NCBI GenBank assembly: GCA_031274005.1
Contig: JAISQU010000273.1
Coordinates: 1-17,011, forward strand
Origin: Spirochaetales bacterium
GTDB lineage: Bacteria; Spirochaetota; Spirochaetia; DTKZ01
DNA length: 17,011 nt
Reading direction: 5' to 3'
Made by a program: the position numbers and the translations under genes. Of this stretch, positions 1 through 5,504 are shown in pieces; positions within the stretch are counted from its first letter, which is position 1, and each line of letters begins with the position of its first letter. The notes beneath the pieces were generated by a model, which was not told the DNA's origin, made no database searches, and worked only from the letters and a program-made list of their open reading frames with translations.

Positions 1-45
1 GGCCGCTGCCGCCGCTTTTTCGGCTATTTTTTCGCTGTTTTTCAT
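1..45 (-). CDS. N-terminal fragment of an unidentified protein (runs off the left edge)
   Basis: Only the first 15 codons are in the window, reading MKNSEKIAEKAAAAA. The start is supported by a very strong Shine-Dalgarno sequence (GGGAGGGG on the minus strand, bases 52-59) six bases before the ATG, and by an extended -10 promoter further upstream. The visible residues are charged and then alanine-rich, probably helical, with no signal peptide. The product cannot be identified. It is transcribed divergently from the dehydrogenase operon at 201. Confidence 0.6.
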   Translation of the reverse strand, partial: MKNSEKIAEKAAAAA

Positions 46-70
46 GGTAATCCCCTCCCGAAGATGCTTC

Positions 71-76
71 AGTATA
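71..76 (-). promoter_or_regulatory. Extended -10 promoter for the left-edge gene
   Basis: On the minus strand this reads TATACT, preceded by TGG, giving an extended -10 of the form TGnTATACT. The expected start of transcription leaves a leader of about 20 bases before the ATG at 45. The matching -35 position (about 94-99, GTGCAA) is poor and lies inside the 27-bp repeat at 92-118. Confidence 0.45.
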
Positions 77-91
77 CCACGGTTCCCCTGT

Positions 92-118
92 TTTTGCACG
101 GAAAAAATTGGTGCACCC
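92..118 (+). repeat. 27-bp dispersed repeat, copy 1
   Basis: This stretch begins TTTTGCACGG, continues with six A and TTGG, and ends TGCACCC. It matches bases 3410-3436 at 26 of 27 positions. Similarity is weaker but visible for about 15 bases to the left (CCACGG followed by C/T-rich sequence in both). It lies between two divergent promoters. The only difference between copies changes the palindrome GGTGCACC to GGCGCACC. Confidence 0.7.
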
Positions 119-144
119 CACGGCCCCCATACTATTTTCACTTT

Positions 145-174
145 TTTACATTATGTGATACTATTTATTATAAT
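145..174 (+). promoter_or_regulatory. Sigma-70 promoter of the dehydrogenase-epimerase-aldolase operon
   Basis: The -35 box is TTTACA (145-150) and the -10 box is a perfect TATAAT (169-174), with an 18-base spacer in A/T-rich DNA. Transcription would start near 181, about 20 bases before the ATG at 201. No further internal promoter is evident in the three-gene operon. Confidence 0.7.
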
Positions 175-200
175 ACTCAGGTTCAGGCAGGTAATCGCGA

Positions 201-1142
201 ATGAAAAAAATCGAGTCGGTTTTGATTGCCGGGGCGGGCGCCATAGGGCTTACGGTTGCGGAAACCATACACAGCTTCGATCCCCGGTGTATTTCTATTC
301 TGGCGGGGGGCGAGCGCCTGGAACGCTACAGACGGGACGGGCTTTGGATAAACGGCAAAAAGATCGACTTTACCCTTGCGGACGCCGGGGTAAAAGAGGC
401 GGCAGCGGCCGACCTCATCATCATTGCCTCGAAATACCATCACCTCCAGCGGATAATAAGCGACATCAAACCCTATGTCGGCGGCGACACCATTATTGTT
501 TCCCTGCTGAACGGTATTTCCAGCGAAGAGATCATAGGCAGGGCCTACGGCAGACAGCGCCTGCCCCTCGCCATGATAATAGGTACGGACGCCCAGCATA
601 AAGGAAATCAAACATCATTTTCCCTGCGCGGCCTTATTCATTTCGGGGACGCGGAGGGAAAGGACACTCCGCGCGACCGGAGCATTGCGGAGTTCTTCGG
701 GCGGGCGGGGCTTGCCTTTGAGTATCATCCGCAGGACATGAAGCGCACGCTCTGGTTTAAGTTCATGGTCAACGTGGGGGTAAACCAGGTCTCCGCGGTA
801 TTGCGGCTTTCCTACGGAGCTTTCAAGAGGCTCTCGCCGCCGGGCATACCCGAAGCGCGGGAACTTCTTGAAAGCGCCATGGCTGAAGTCATCGCCATCG
901 CGGCTGCCGAAGGCATCAGCCTCGGGCAGGCGGACATAGCCGGCTGGTACGAAACAGTAGAGGCTCTGGGTGACAAAGGCTATACATCCATGTGCCAGGA
1001 TGTTCTTGCCGGGCGAAAAACCGAGGTGGAGATGTTCGCGCGGGTCGTCATGGAATACGGCAAAAAGCACGGCGTCCCCACGCCGGTTAACGAAATCCTC
1101 TACCGCGAACTGCGGGCTATTGAACAGGCCTACGCCTCATGA
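201..1142 (+). CDS. Ketopantoate reductase (ApbA/PanE) family NAD(P)-dependent dehydrogenase
   Basis: The 313-residue product matches the 2-dehydropantoate 2-reductase family, which reduces 2-keto acids with NADPH in the cytoplasm. The Rossmann motif GAGAIG is at residues 11-16. The helical C-terminal domain carries K187, N191 and N195 in WxKxxxNxxxN spacing, and E265 in GRKTEVE, which correspond to the known catalytic and substrate-binding residues of E. coli PanE. The length is normal. The stop codon overlaps the next ATG by four bases. The gene sits with an epimerase-like and an aldolase gene and not with panB, panC or panD, so I infer it serves a catabolic or specialised 2-keto acid pathway; a true PanE role remains possible. 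The Shine-Dalgarno before 201 is weak (AGG). Confidence 0.85.
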   Translation: MKKIESVLIAGAGAIGLTVAETIHSFDPRCISILAGGERLERYRRDGLWINGKKIDFTLADAGVKEAAAADLIIIASKYHHLQRIISDIKPYVGGDTIIVSLLNGISSEEIIGRAYGRQRLPLAMIIGTDAQHKGNQTSFSLRGLIHFGDAEGKDTPRDRSIAEFFGRAGLAFEYHPQDMKRTLWFKFMVNVGVNQVSAVLRLSYGAFKRLSPPGIPEARELLESAMAEVIAIAAAEGISLGQADIAGWYETVEALGDKGYTSMCQDVLAGRKTEVEMFARVVMEYGKKHGVPTPVNEILYRELRAIEQAYAS

Positions 1143-2164
1143 CCCCCATACATACTGAAACCGAACTGGAAGAATTGTTGTCGCGGCCTTCCGCTGAACT
1201 TATCTCTCTTATGAAAAGGCTTGAGGGGGATATTCTTATTCTTGGCGTTGCAGGGAAGATCGGCCTTACACTGGGAATAGCCGCCGCGCGGGCCTGTGCG
1301 GAGGCCGGCGTCAAAAAGCGTATTATGGGCGCCGCGCGGTTTTCCGAAAAAGGCGGCAGGGAAAAACTGCAGGCCGCGGGCGTGCAAACCATCCCCTGCG
1401 ATTTGCTGGACAGGGCCGCGGTGGAAAAACTGCCTGACGCGCAAAATGTTATTTTTCTTGCGGGCAAAAAATTCGGTACAAGCGGCGCGGAGAGCCTTAC
1501 CTGGGCCATGAATACTCTTGCGCCCGCGTATATCGCCGGGCGTTTCAGCCAAAGCCGTATTCTTGCCTATTCCACGGGCTGCGTGTATGACTTTGTCTCG
1601 CCCCTTGGCGGGGGAAGCAGCGAAACCGATACCCCTCATCCGCAGGGAGATTACGCACAGTCCTGTCTCGGGCGGGAAAGGGTTTTTCACTATTTCAGTG
1701 AGAAATACCGGACGCCTGTTCTCATTTTCCGGCTCAATTACGCGGTGGAGCCGCGCTACGGGGTTCTGCGGGATATTGCCGACAAGGTTTTGGCGGACAA
1801 AACCATAGACCTTGCGACAGGAAACTTTAACTGTATCTGGCAGGGTGATGTTATCTCTCAAACGCTTCTTGCGCTGGAACTTTGCGCAAGCCCCCCGGCT
1901 ATTCTGAATGTCAGCGGGCCGGAAACCGTTTCTGTCCGCTGGGCGGCGCGGGAGTTCGGTTTAAGATTTGGAAAAACTCCTGTCTTTACCGGAACGGAGC
2001 AGGACAGGGTGTGGCTGACAAACGCCGCGAAAGCGGCCTCCCTTTTCGGGTATCCCCGCGTAACCCTTACTCAGGCTATAGATATTACCGCCGAGTGGAT
2101 GCTGGCGGGCGGATCTTCCCTGAACAAACCCACCCACTTTGAGGCGCGCGACGGCCGGTATTAG
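1139..2164 (+). CDS. Extended-SDR / NAD-dependent epimerase-like protein lacking the catalytic lysine
   Basis: The 341-residue product has a Rossmann fold beginning at GDILILG, with GVAGKIG (36-42) as the nucleotide-binding loop. The STG at 145-147 and Y172 occupy the usual Ser/Thr and Tyr positions of extended short-chain dehydrogenases. The next catalytic position, normally YxxxK, reads YAQSC, so the lysine is a cysteine (C176, codon TGT). About 25 residues precede the fold, including LSRPS, which I recall as typical of a subfamily of NAD-epimerase-like oxidoreductases found beside DapA-like aldolases. The ATG overlaps the previous stop (ATGA), implying translational coupling. Substrate and reaction are unknown; binding of NAD(H) is likely, standard epimerase chemistry is doubtful. 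Confidence 0.8.
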   Translation: MTPIHTETELEELLSRPSAELISLMKRLEGDILILGVAGKIGLTLGIAAARACAEAGVKKRIMGAARFSEKGGREKLQAAGVQTIPCDLLDRAAVEKLPDAQNVIFLAGKKFGTSGAESLTWAMNTLAPAYIAGRFSQSRILAYSTGCVYDFVSPLGGGSSETDTPHPQGDYAQSCLGRERVFHYFSEKYRTPVLIFRLNYAVEPRYGVLRDIADKVLADKTIDLATGNFNCIWQGDVISQTLLALELCASPPAILNVSGPETVSVRWAAREFGLRFGKTPVFTGTEQDRVWLTNAAKAASLFGYPRVTLTQAIDITAEWMLAGGSSLNKPTHFEARDGRY

Positions 2165-2193
2165 TTTTTTACAGAATAGCGGAGGAATAAGAC

Positions 2194-3267
2194 ATGAACA
2201 AAACGGAACTGCCGCGGGACATTTTCGATAAAATCATGGGCGGAACGGTAATCCCCGCCATTCCCCTGGCTCTGGATGAAAAGCGCCGCTTTGACGAAAA
2301 ACGGCAAAAAGCCCTGGTCCGGTATTATATCGACGCAGGAGCGGGAGGCATTGCCATCGGCGTTCATACAACCCAGTTTGAGATACGCCGGCCCGAGTAC
2401 GGCCTTTTTCGGCCTGTCCTCGATCTGGTGTCCAAGACCATAGACGAACACGCGGCAAAGCGGAATAAAAAAATAATAAAAATCGGCGGAATTTGCGGAA
2501 GAACGCCTCAGGCCCTGCGGGAGGCTTCTTTTCTTCGTGAGAACGGCTTTCACGCGGGGCTTTTGAGTATGGCGGATTTTGCCGAAGACCCTGTTGATGT
2601 GATGATCGGCCATGTGCGCGAAGTCGCCGCGGCGATACCGGTTTTTGGTTTTTATCTTCAGCCTTCGGTGGGAGGCCGCGTCCTGAGCTACGGGTTCTGG
2701 CGCGAAATGGCCTGCGTGGAAAACGTCATAGGAATTAAAATAGCGCCTTTTAACCGCTACCGGACCATTGACGTTGTGCGGGCCGTGTGCGACGCGGGGC
2801 GGGAAAACGCCCTTGTTCTGTATACGGGGAACGACGATTCAATTGTGAGCGACCTTCTGACCGAATACAGAATTGTATCGGACGGAAAGGAAAAACGCGT
2901 ACGCATAAAGGGAGGGCTTTTGGGACAGTGGAGCGTATGGACCCGCAGCGCGGCGCAGCTTTTTGAGCGCGTCCGCGGCATTGCCGAACAAAATCTGCCT
3001 ATCCCCCAGGACCTTCCCGCGCTTGGCGTCCAGCTTACCGACGCAAACGCCGTCATCTTTGACGCGGCCCACAATTTCGCCGGCTGCATTCCGGGCATCC
3101 ACGAGGTACTGCGCCGTCAGGGCCTTCTTGCCGGAACATGGTGCCTTAATCCTTCGCAGGTCCTGTCCCCCGGCCAAAGCGCCGCGCTGGACCGTATTTA
3201 CGCAAGCTATCCCCATCTGAGCGATGATGATTTCGTAAAAACTCACCTGGGCGAATGGCTTTTATAA
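2194..3267 (+). CDS. DapA / N-acetylneuraminate lyase family class I aldolase
   Basis: The 357-residue product belongs to the DHDPS/NAL/KDG-aldolase superfamily of TIM barrels that form a Schiff base with pyruvate or a related 2-keto acid. K182 in GIKIAP is the expected Schiff-base lysine, Y154 in FYLQP the expected tyrosine, and GVHTTQ (56-61) replaces the usual GTTGE substrate loop. It is longer than typical DapA (about 290 residues), with an extra C-terminal segment, so lysine biosynthesis is unlikely. A strong Shine-Dalgarno (GGAGGA, 2181-2186) lies seven bases before the ATG. It is the last gene of the operon with the dehydrogenase and epimerase-like genes; I infer cleavage or condensation of a sugar-derived keto acid. 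Confidence 0.85.
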   Translation: MNKTELPRDIFDKIMGGTVIPAIPLALDEKRRFDEKRQKALVRYYIDAGAGGIAIGVHTTQFEIRRPEYGLFRPVLDLVSKTIDEHAAKRNKKIIKIGGICGRTPQALREASFLRENGFHAGLLSMADFAEDPVDVMIGHVREVAAAIPVFGFYLQPSVGGRVLSYGFWREMACVENVIGIKIAPFNRYRTIDVVRAVCDAGRENALVLYTGNDDSIVSDLLTEYRIVSDGKEKRVRIKGGLLGQWSVWTRSAAQLFERVRGIAEQNLPIPQDLPALGVQLTDANAVIFDAAHNFAGCIPGIHEVLRRQGLLAGTWCLNPSQVLSPGQSAALDRIYASYPHLSDDDFVKTHLGEWLL

Positions 3268-3305
3268 AGCGCCTGCCGCGCCGGAAGACATCATTTCATA
3301 GCGCA

Positions 3306-3330
3306 TTTTTTGCGGCTTCGCCGCAAAAAA
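3306..3330 (+). repeat. Perfect 11-bp hairpin, T-run 5' and A-run 3'
   Basis: Six T and GCGGC (3306-3316), a TTC loop, then GCCGC and six A (3320-3330) form a perfect stem. On both strands the T-run lies before the stem and the A-run after it, the opposite of an intrinsic terminator with a trailing U-tract. It stands 38 bases after the aldolase stop and directly abuts the structured element at 3331. It may stabilise or process the operon mRNA 3' end, or be part of a dispersed repeat. Confidence 0.6.
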
Positions 3331-3390
3331 CCGGGCTATCCGCTCCAATCTTTTGGCAGACCAAAAGGATTTCCGCTGCTATCCCTTGCG
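3331..3390 (+). repeat. Structured intergenic element, probably a dispersed repeat
   Basis: The element contains GGGCTATCCGCT (3333-3344), a hairpin CTTTTGG-CAGA-CCAAAAG (3350-3367), and CCGCTGCTATCCC (3373-3385), so two related motifs with GCTATCC flank a stem-loop. The layout resembles, from memory, repetitive non-coding elements common in Bacteroidota intergenic regions, whose reverse strand contains AGCGGATAGCCC. No protein-coding reading is convincing. Only one copy is in the window, so its repeat status is an inference. Confidence 0.45.
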
Positions 3391-3409
3391 CCCCACGGGT
3401 TTCCGGTGA

Positions 3410-3436
3410 TTTTGCACGGAAAAAATTGGCGCACCC
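3410..3436 (+). repeat. 27-bp dispersed repeat, copy 2
   Basis: Identical to bases 92-118 except for one T-to-C change near the right end. It ends six bases before the TTGACA of the tRNA promoter, so its A-tract lies just upstream of a -35 box, where an UP element would be. Both copies of the repeat are next to promoters. Confidence 0.7.
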
Positions 3437-3442
3437 GTGACC

Positions 3443-3472
3443 TTGACACAACCGCGCTCTTTACGGTATAAA
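3443..3472 (+). promoter_or_regulatory. Promoter of the tRNA-Gly / tRNA-Val operon
   Basis: A consensus -35 TTGACA (3443-3448) and -10 TATAAA (3467-3472) are separated by 18 bases. Transcription should start near 3479, about a dozen bases before the first tRNA. With no terminator visible after the tRNAs, the same promoter could feed the nitroreductase gene. Confidence 0.75.
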
Positions 3473-3490
3473 ATGTGTAACAATAGGAAT

Positions 3491-3562
3491 GCGCCCGTCG
3501 TATAACGGCTATTACCTCAGCCTTCCAAGCTGAAGACGTCGGTTCGACTCCGATCGGGCGCT
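3491..3562 (+). tRNA. tRNA-Gly, anticodon UCC
   Basis: A complete cloverleaf can be drawn: acceptor GCGCCCG / CGGGCGC, D-arm closed by GTA / TAC, anticodon stem TCAGC / GCTGA with loop CTTCCAA (anticodon TCC at 3524-3526), T-arm GTCGG / CCGAT around TTCGACT. The discriminator is T and CCA is not encoded. The tRNA reads GGA and, by wobble, GGG codons. It is five bases upstream of tRNA-Val in the same transcript. Confidence 0.95.
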
Positions 3563-3567
3563 GGTTT

Positions 3568-3639
3568 GGGCGATTAACTCAGCGGGAGAGTGCTTCCTTC
3601 ACACGGAAGAAGTCGGCAGTTCAATCCTGCCATCGCCCA
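3568..3639 (+). tRNA. tRNA-Val, anticodon CAC
   Basis: The acceptor stem is GGGCGAT / ATCGCCC, the D-stem ACTC / GAGT, the anticodon stem CTTCC / GGAAG with loop TTCACAC (anticodon CAC at 3600-3602), and the T-stem GGCAG / CTGCC around TTCAATC. The discriminator is A and CCA is not encoded. The CAC anticodon reads only GTG, so this is the auxiliary valine isoacceptor expected in a GC-rich genome. Confidence 0.95.
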
Positions 3640-3666
3640 GAACGTGAGACTATGAAGGATGTGTTT

Positions 3667-4194
3667 ATGGATTTCAGCCTATTGGCCGCGCGGCGGTATT
3701 CGGTACGCAAGTTTAAAGATACTCCGATAAAAAAAGAAGACTTGGATCGTGTTCTTGAGGCCGCGCGCAGCGCTCCCACGGCGGGGAACAGGCAGCCCCA
3801 GCGCGTTCTGGTCATTACGCGGGAGGAAGGGCTCAAAAAAATAGACCTGTGCACAAAATGCCGCTTCGGCGCGCCCGCGGCGCTTCTTGTCTGCGCGGAT
3901 ACCACAGTCTGCTGGGCGCGGCCCTTCGACGGGGCAAAGAGCGATCAGGTGGACGCGAGTATCGTAACGACGCAGATGATGCTGCAGGCAGCGGATATAG
4001 GGCTGGGTACGACATGGGTAATGTATTTCGACCCGGAAAAACTTATCCGCGAGTTTGCCATCCCTGACAAACTGCTGCCGGTAGCCCTGCTGGTTATGGG
4101 CTATCCCGCCGATGACGCGCAGCCCGCGGAAAGGCACGGCCGGCGTAATCCTTTGGACGCACTGGTATTTTACGAAAATTTCCCGGCCTTATAG
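3667..4194 (+). CDS. Nitroreductase-family FMN-dependent oxidoreductase
   Basis: The 175-residue product starts MDFSLLAARRYSVRKF, with the phosphate-contacting RRYSVRKF (9-16), PTAGNRQP (37-44), and a GLGTTWV segment near residue 116 that are typical of small nitroreductases binding FMN and NAD(P)H as dimers. The length is usual for the single-domain group. I chose the ATG at 3667 because AAGGA (3655-3659) lies seven bases upstream and the family begins at this point; the in-frame ATG at 3652 would add five residues and has no clear Shine-Dalgarno. The gene starts only 27 bases after tRNA-Val with no terminator, so it may be expressed by read-through from the tRNA promoter. The physiological substrate is unknown. 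Confidence 0.88.
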   Translation: MDFSLLAARRYSVRKFKDTPIKKEDLDRVLEAARSAPTAGNRQPQRVLVITREEGLKKIDLCTKCRFGAPAALLVCADTTVCWARPFDGAKSDQVDASIVTTQMMLQAADIGLGTTWVMYFDPEKLIREFAIPDKLLPVALLVMGYPADDAQPAERHGRRNPLDALVFYENFPAL

Positions 4195-4211
4195 CCTGAA
4201 GCGCCCGTCTG

Positions 4212-4220
4212 TGGTACACT
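4212..4220 (+). promoter_or_regulatory. Extended -10 promoter of the inositol-monophosphatase-family gene
   Basis: TGGTACACT is an extended -10 (TGnTACACT) that ends exactly six bases before the ATG at 4227. Initiation at the normal distance would begin at or next to the start codon. The -35 region is poor (TAGCCT at the 17-base spacing), as is common for extended -10 promoters. Confidence 0.4.
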
Positions 4221-4226
4221 CTATAT

Positions 4227-5075
4227 ATGATAATATGGACAAAAGAAACAGCGGCGCGGCTGCTGCGGCAAAGCGCGGCCATCGCGCTGAAACATTTTGA
4301 TTCTCCCCGGCTGGATTACAAAAAGGATTCGACCGTCGTCACCCAGGCGGACAGGGAAATCGAAAACGCTCTGGCGGAAACGCTCGACAAGCCGGAAGAG
4401 GGTTCCTGGCTTTTGGGTGAGGAAACCCTGGACAGCCGCAGCGAAGGCTATATACAGGACGCGCTTGGCGGGACGGCGTGGATTGTAGACCCCATAGACG
4501 GCACGGTCTCCTATGCTCACCACTTTCCCATGTGGGCTATTTCCATAGGGCTTGCCCGCGGCGGGGATATACAGGAGGGCGCGGTGTACCTTCCCATGGA
4601 GGGGGAGCTTCTTGTCAGCGAGGGCGCAGAGGTGTATCACGCAAAGGCGCAGCCCGCTTCAAACGCTCCGGCAGACCTTGAGCTTTTTTCCCCCAGGCCT
4701 GCGGAGGTGAACGAAAAAACGCCCATCGCCATAGCCCAAAGATCGCTGCGCGAAAGCGGGTACAGCGGGGGCAATGTGCTTCACGCCACGGCGTCGGCTG
4801 TTTTTTCTCTGGTACATGTGATGCTGGGTCACTATCTGGCGTACAAGGCCGACCTGAAGCTCTGGGATCTCGCGGGGGGAATAGCGCTTCTGGCGAAACT
4901 GGGTTTCGCGGCCCGCTTCGCAGACGGAGGGGTTTTCAGTACCCGCATAACAAACGAAAATTACGAGCTTGACCCGGCGGCGGGGCTTTCACGCTGGAGG
5001 GCCAAAGGCGGACCCGTTTTCGCCGGCAGTGAGGAGGCCGCCCGCTACGTTAGCTCCTGCTTTCAGACGCGTTAG
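4227..5075 (+). CDS. Inositol monophosphatase-family phosphatase
   Basis: The 282-residue product has the full metal-binding signature of the Mg2+-dependent, lithium-sensitive phosphatase superfamily (inositol-1-phosphatase, CysQ, FBPase-like): GEE (64-66), DPIDGT (88-93) and WDLAGG (213-218), with E65, D88, D91 and D214 as likely metal ligands. The true substrate could be inositol phosphate, PAP or a sugar phosphate; the sequence does not decide. The start has no Shine-Dalgarno, and there is no other ATG, GTG or TTG near the beginning of the domain; an extended -10 six bases upstream suggests a leaderless mRNA. The gap to the nitroreductase is 32 bases. The last 87 bases overlap the convergent UPF0178 gene. 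Confidence 0.88.
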   Translation: MIIWTKETAARLLRQSAAIALKHFDSPRLDYKKDSTVVTQADREIENALAETLDKPEEGSWLLGEETLDSRSEGYIQDALGGTAWIVDPIDGTVSYAHHFPMWAISIGLARGGDIQEGAVYLPMEGELLVSEGAEVYHAKAQPASNAPADLELFSPRPAEVNEKTPIAIAQRSLRESGYSGGNVLHATASAVFSLVHVMLGHYLAYKADLKLWDLAGGIALLAKLGFAARFADGGVFSTRITNENYELDPAAGLSRWRAKGGPVFAGSEEAARYVSSCFQTR

Positions 5076-5504
5076 TTCGCGATCAAAGGCGTTGGAAAAA
5101 AGCTGAACCTCTTTGGGGCCAAAGCTCCCTTCCGGGCTTGCATACAGGCCGGAGTCTCTGAGGTCTTTCATGAAGTTTCGCAGGGATAGGCGCTCGCTTA
5201 TTGTTTCGGGAGTAAAAATGTCGCCCCTGTCGTTGATGGCCCTCACGCCCTGACGGACAAGCCGGGCCGCAAGAGGAATGTCGCGGGTTATGACAAGGTC
5301 GCCGCCGGCCGCCTGCGCGCAGAGAAACTCGTCGGCGCTGCCTTCGGTTTTTTCTACGATAACAGCCGACACAAAGGCGTTTTTTGGCACGGGAATCCCG
5401 CGGTTGGCAACAAAAACAGCGCGGAACTCACGCGAACGGGCTGCCCGCGCGACAATTTCCCGCACCCGCACGGGGCAGGAGTCGGCGTCTATCCAAACCG
5501 TCAC
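4989..5504 (-). CDS. UPF0178 (DUF188, YaiI/YqxD family) protein
   Basis: The 171-residue product starts VTVWIDADSCP, the hallmark opening of the YaiI/YqxD family, which has a PIN/NYN-like nuclease fold but no settled function. Acidic residues D6, D8, D58 (GSADEF) and D75 (VITRDIPLA) could form a metal site. The start is a GTG at 5504 whose first base is followed by the stop of the upstream manA (GTGA overlap), so the two are translationally coupled; longer readings from 5645 run through manA. The family core should end near residue 147 (DRELTRL); about 24 further residues are encoded opposite the end of the phosphatase gene, making the protein longer than the E. coli homologue (about 150 residues). 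Confidence 0.85.
   Translation of the reverse strand: MTVWIDADSCPVRVREIVARAARSREFRAVFVANRGIPVPKNAFVSAVIVEKTEGSADEFLCAQAAGGDLVITRDIPLAARLVRQGVRAINDRGDIFTPETISERLSLRNFMKDLRDSGLYASPEGSFGPKEVQLFSNAFDRELTRLKAGANVAGGLLTAGENGSAFGPPA

Noticed and set aside
3306..3330. The perfect hairpin as an intrinsic terminator
   Set aside because: The T-run precedes and the A-run follows the stem on both strands, so neither direction has a trailing U-tract; the U-run could only be part of the stem.
3255..3440. A 61-residue plus-strand reading frame over the gap before the tRNAs
   Set aside because: It starts inside the aldolase gene without a Shine-Dalgarno and runs through the hairpin, the structured element and the 27-bp repeat. 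The sequence is better explained as non-coding repeat DNA.
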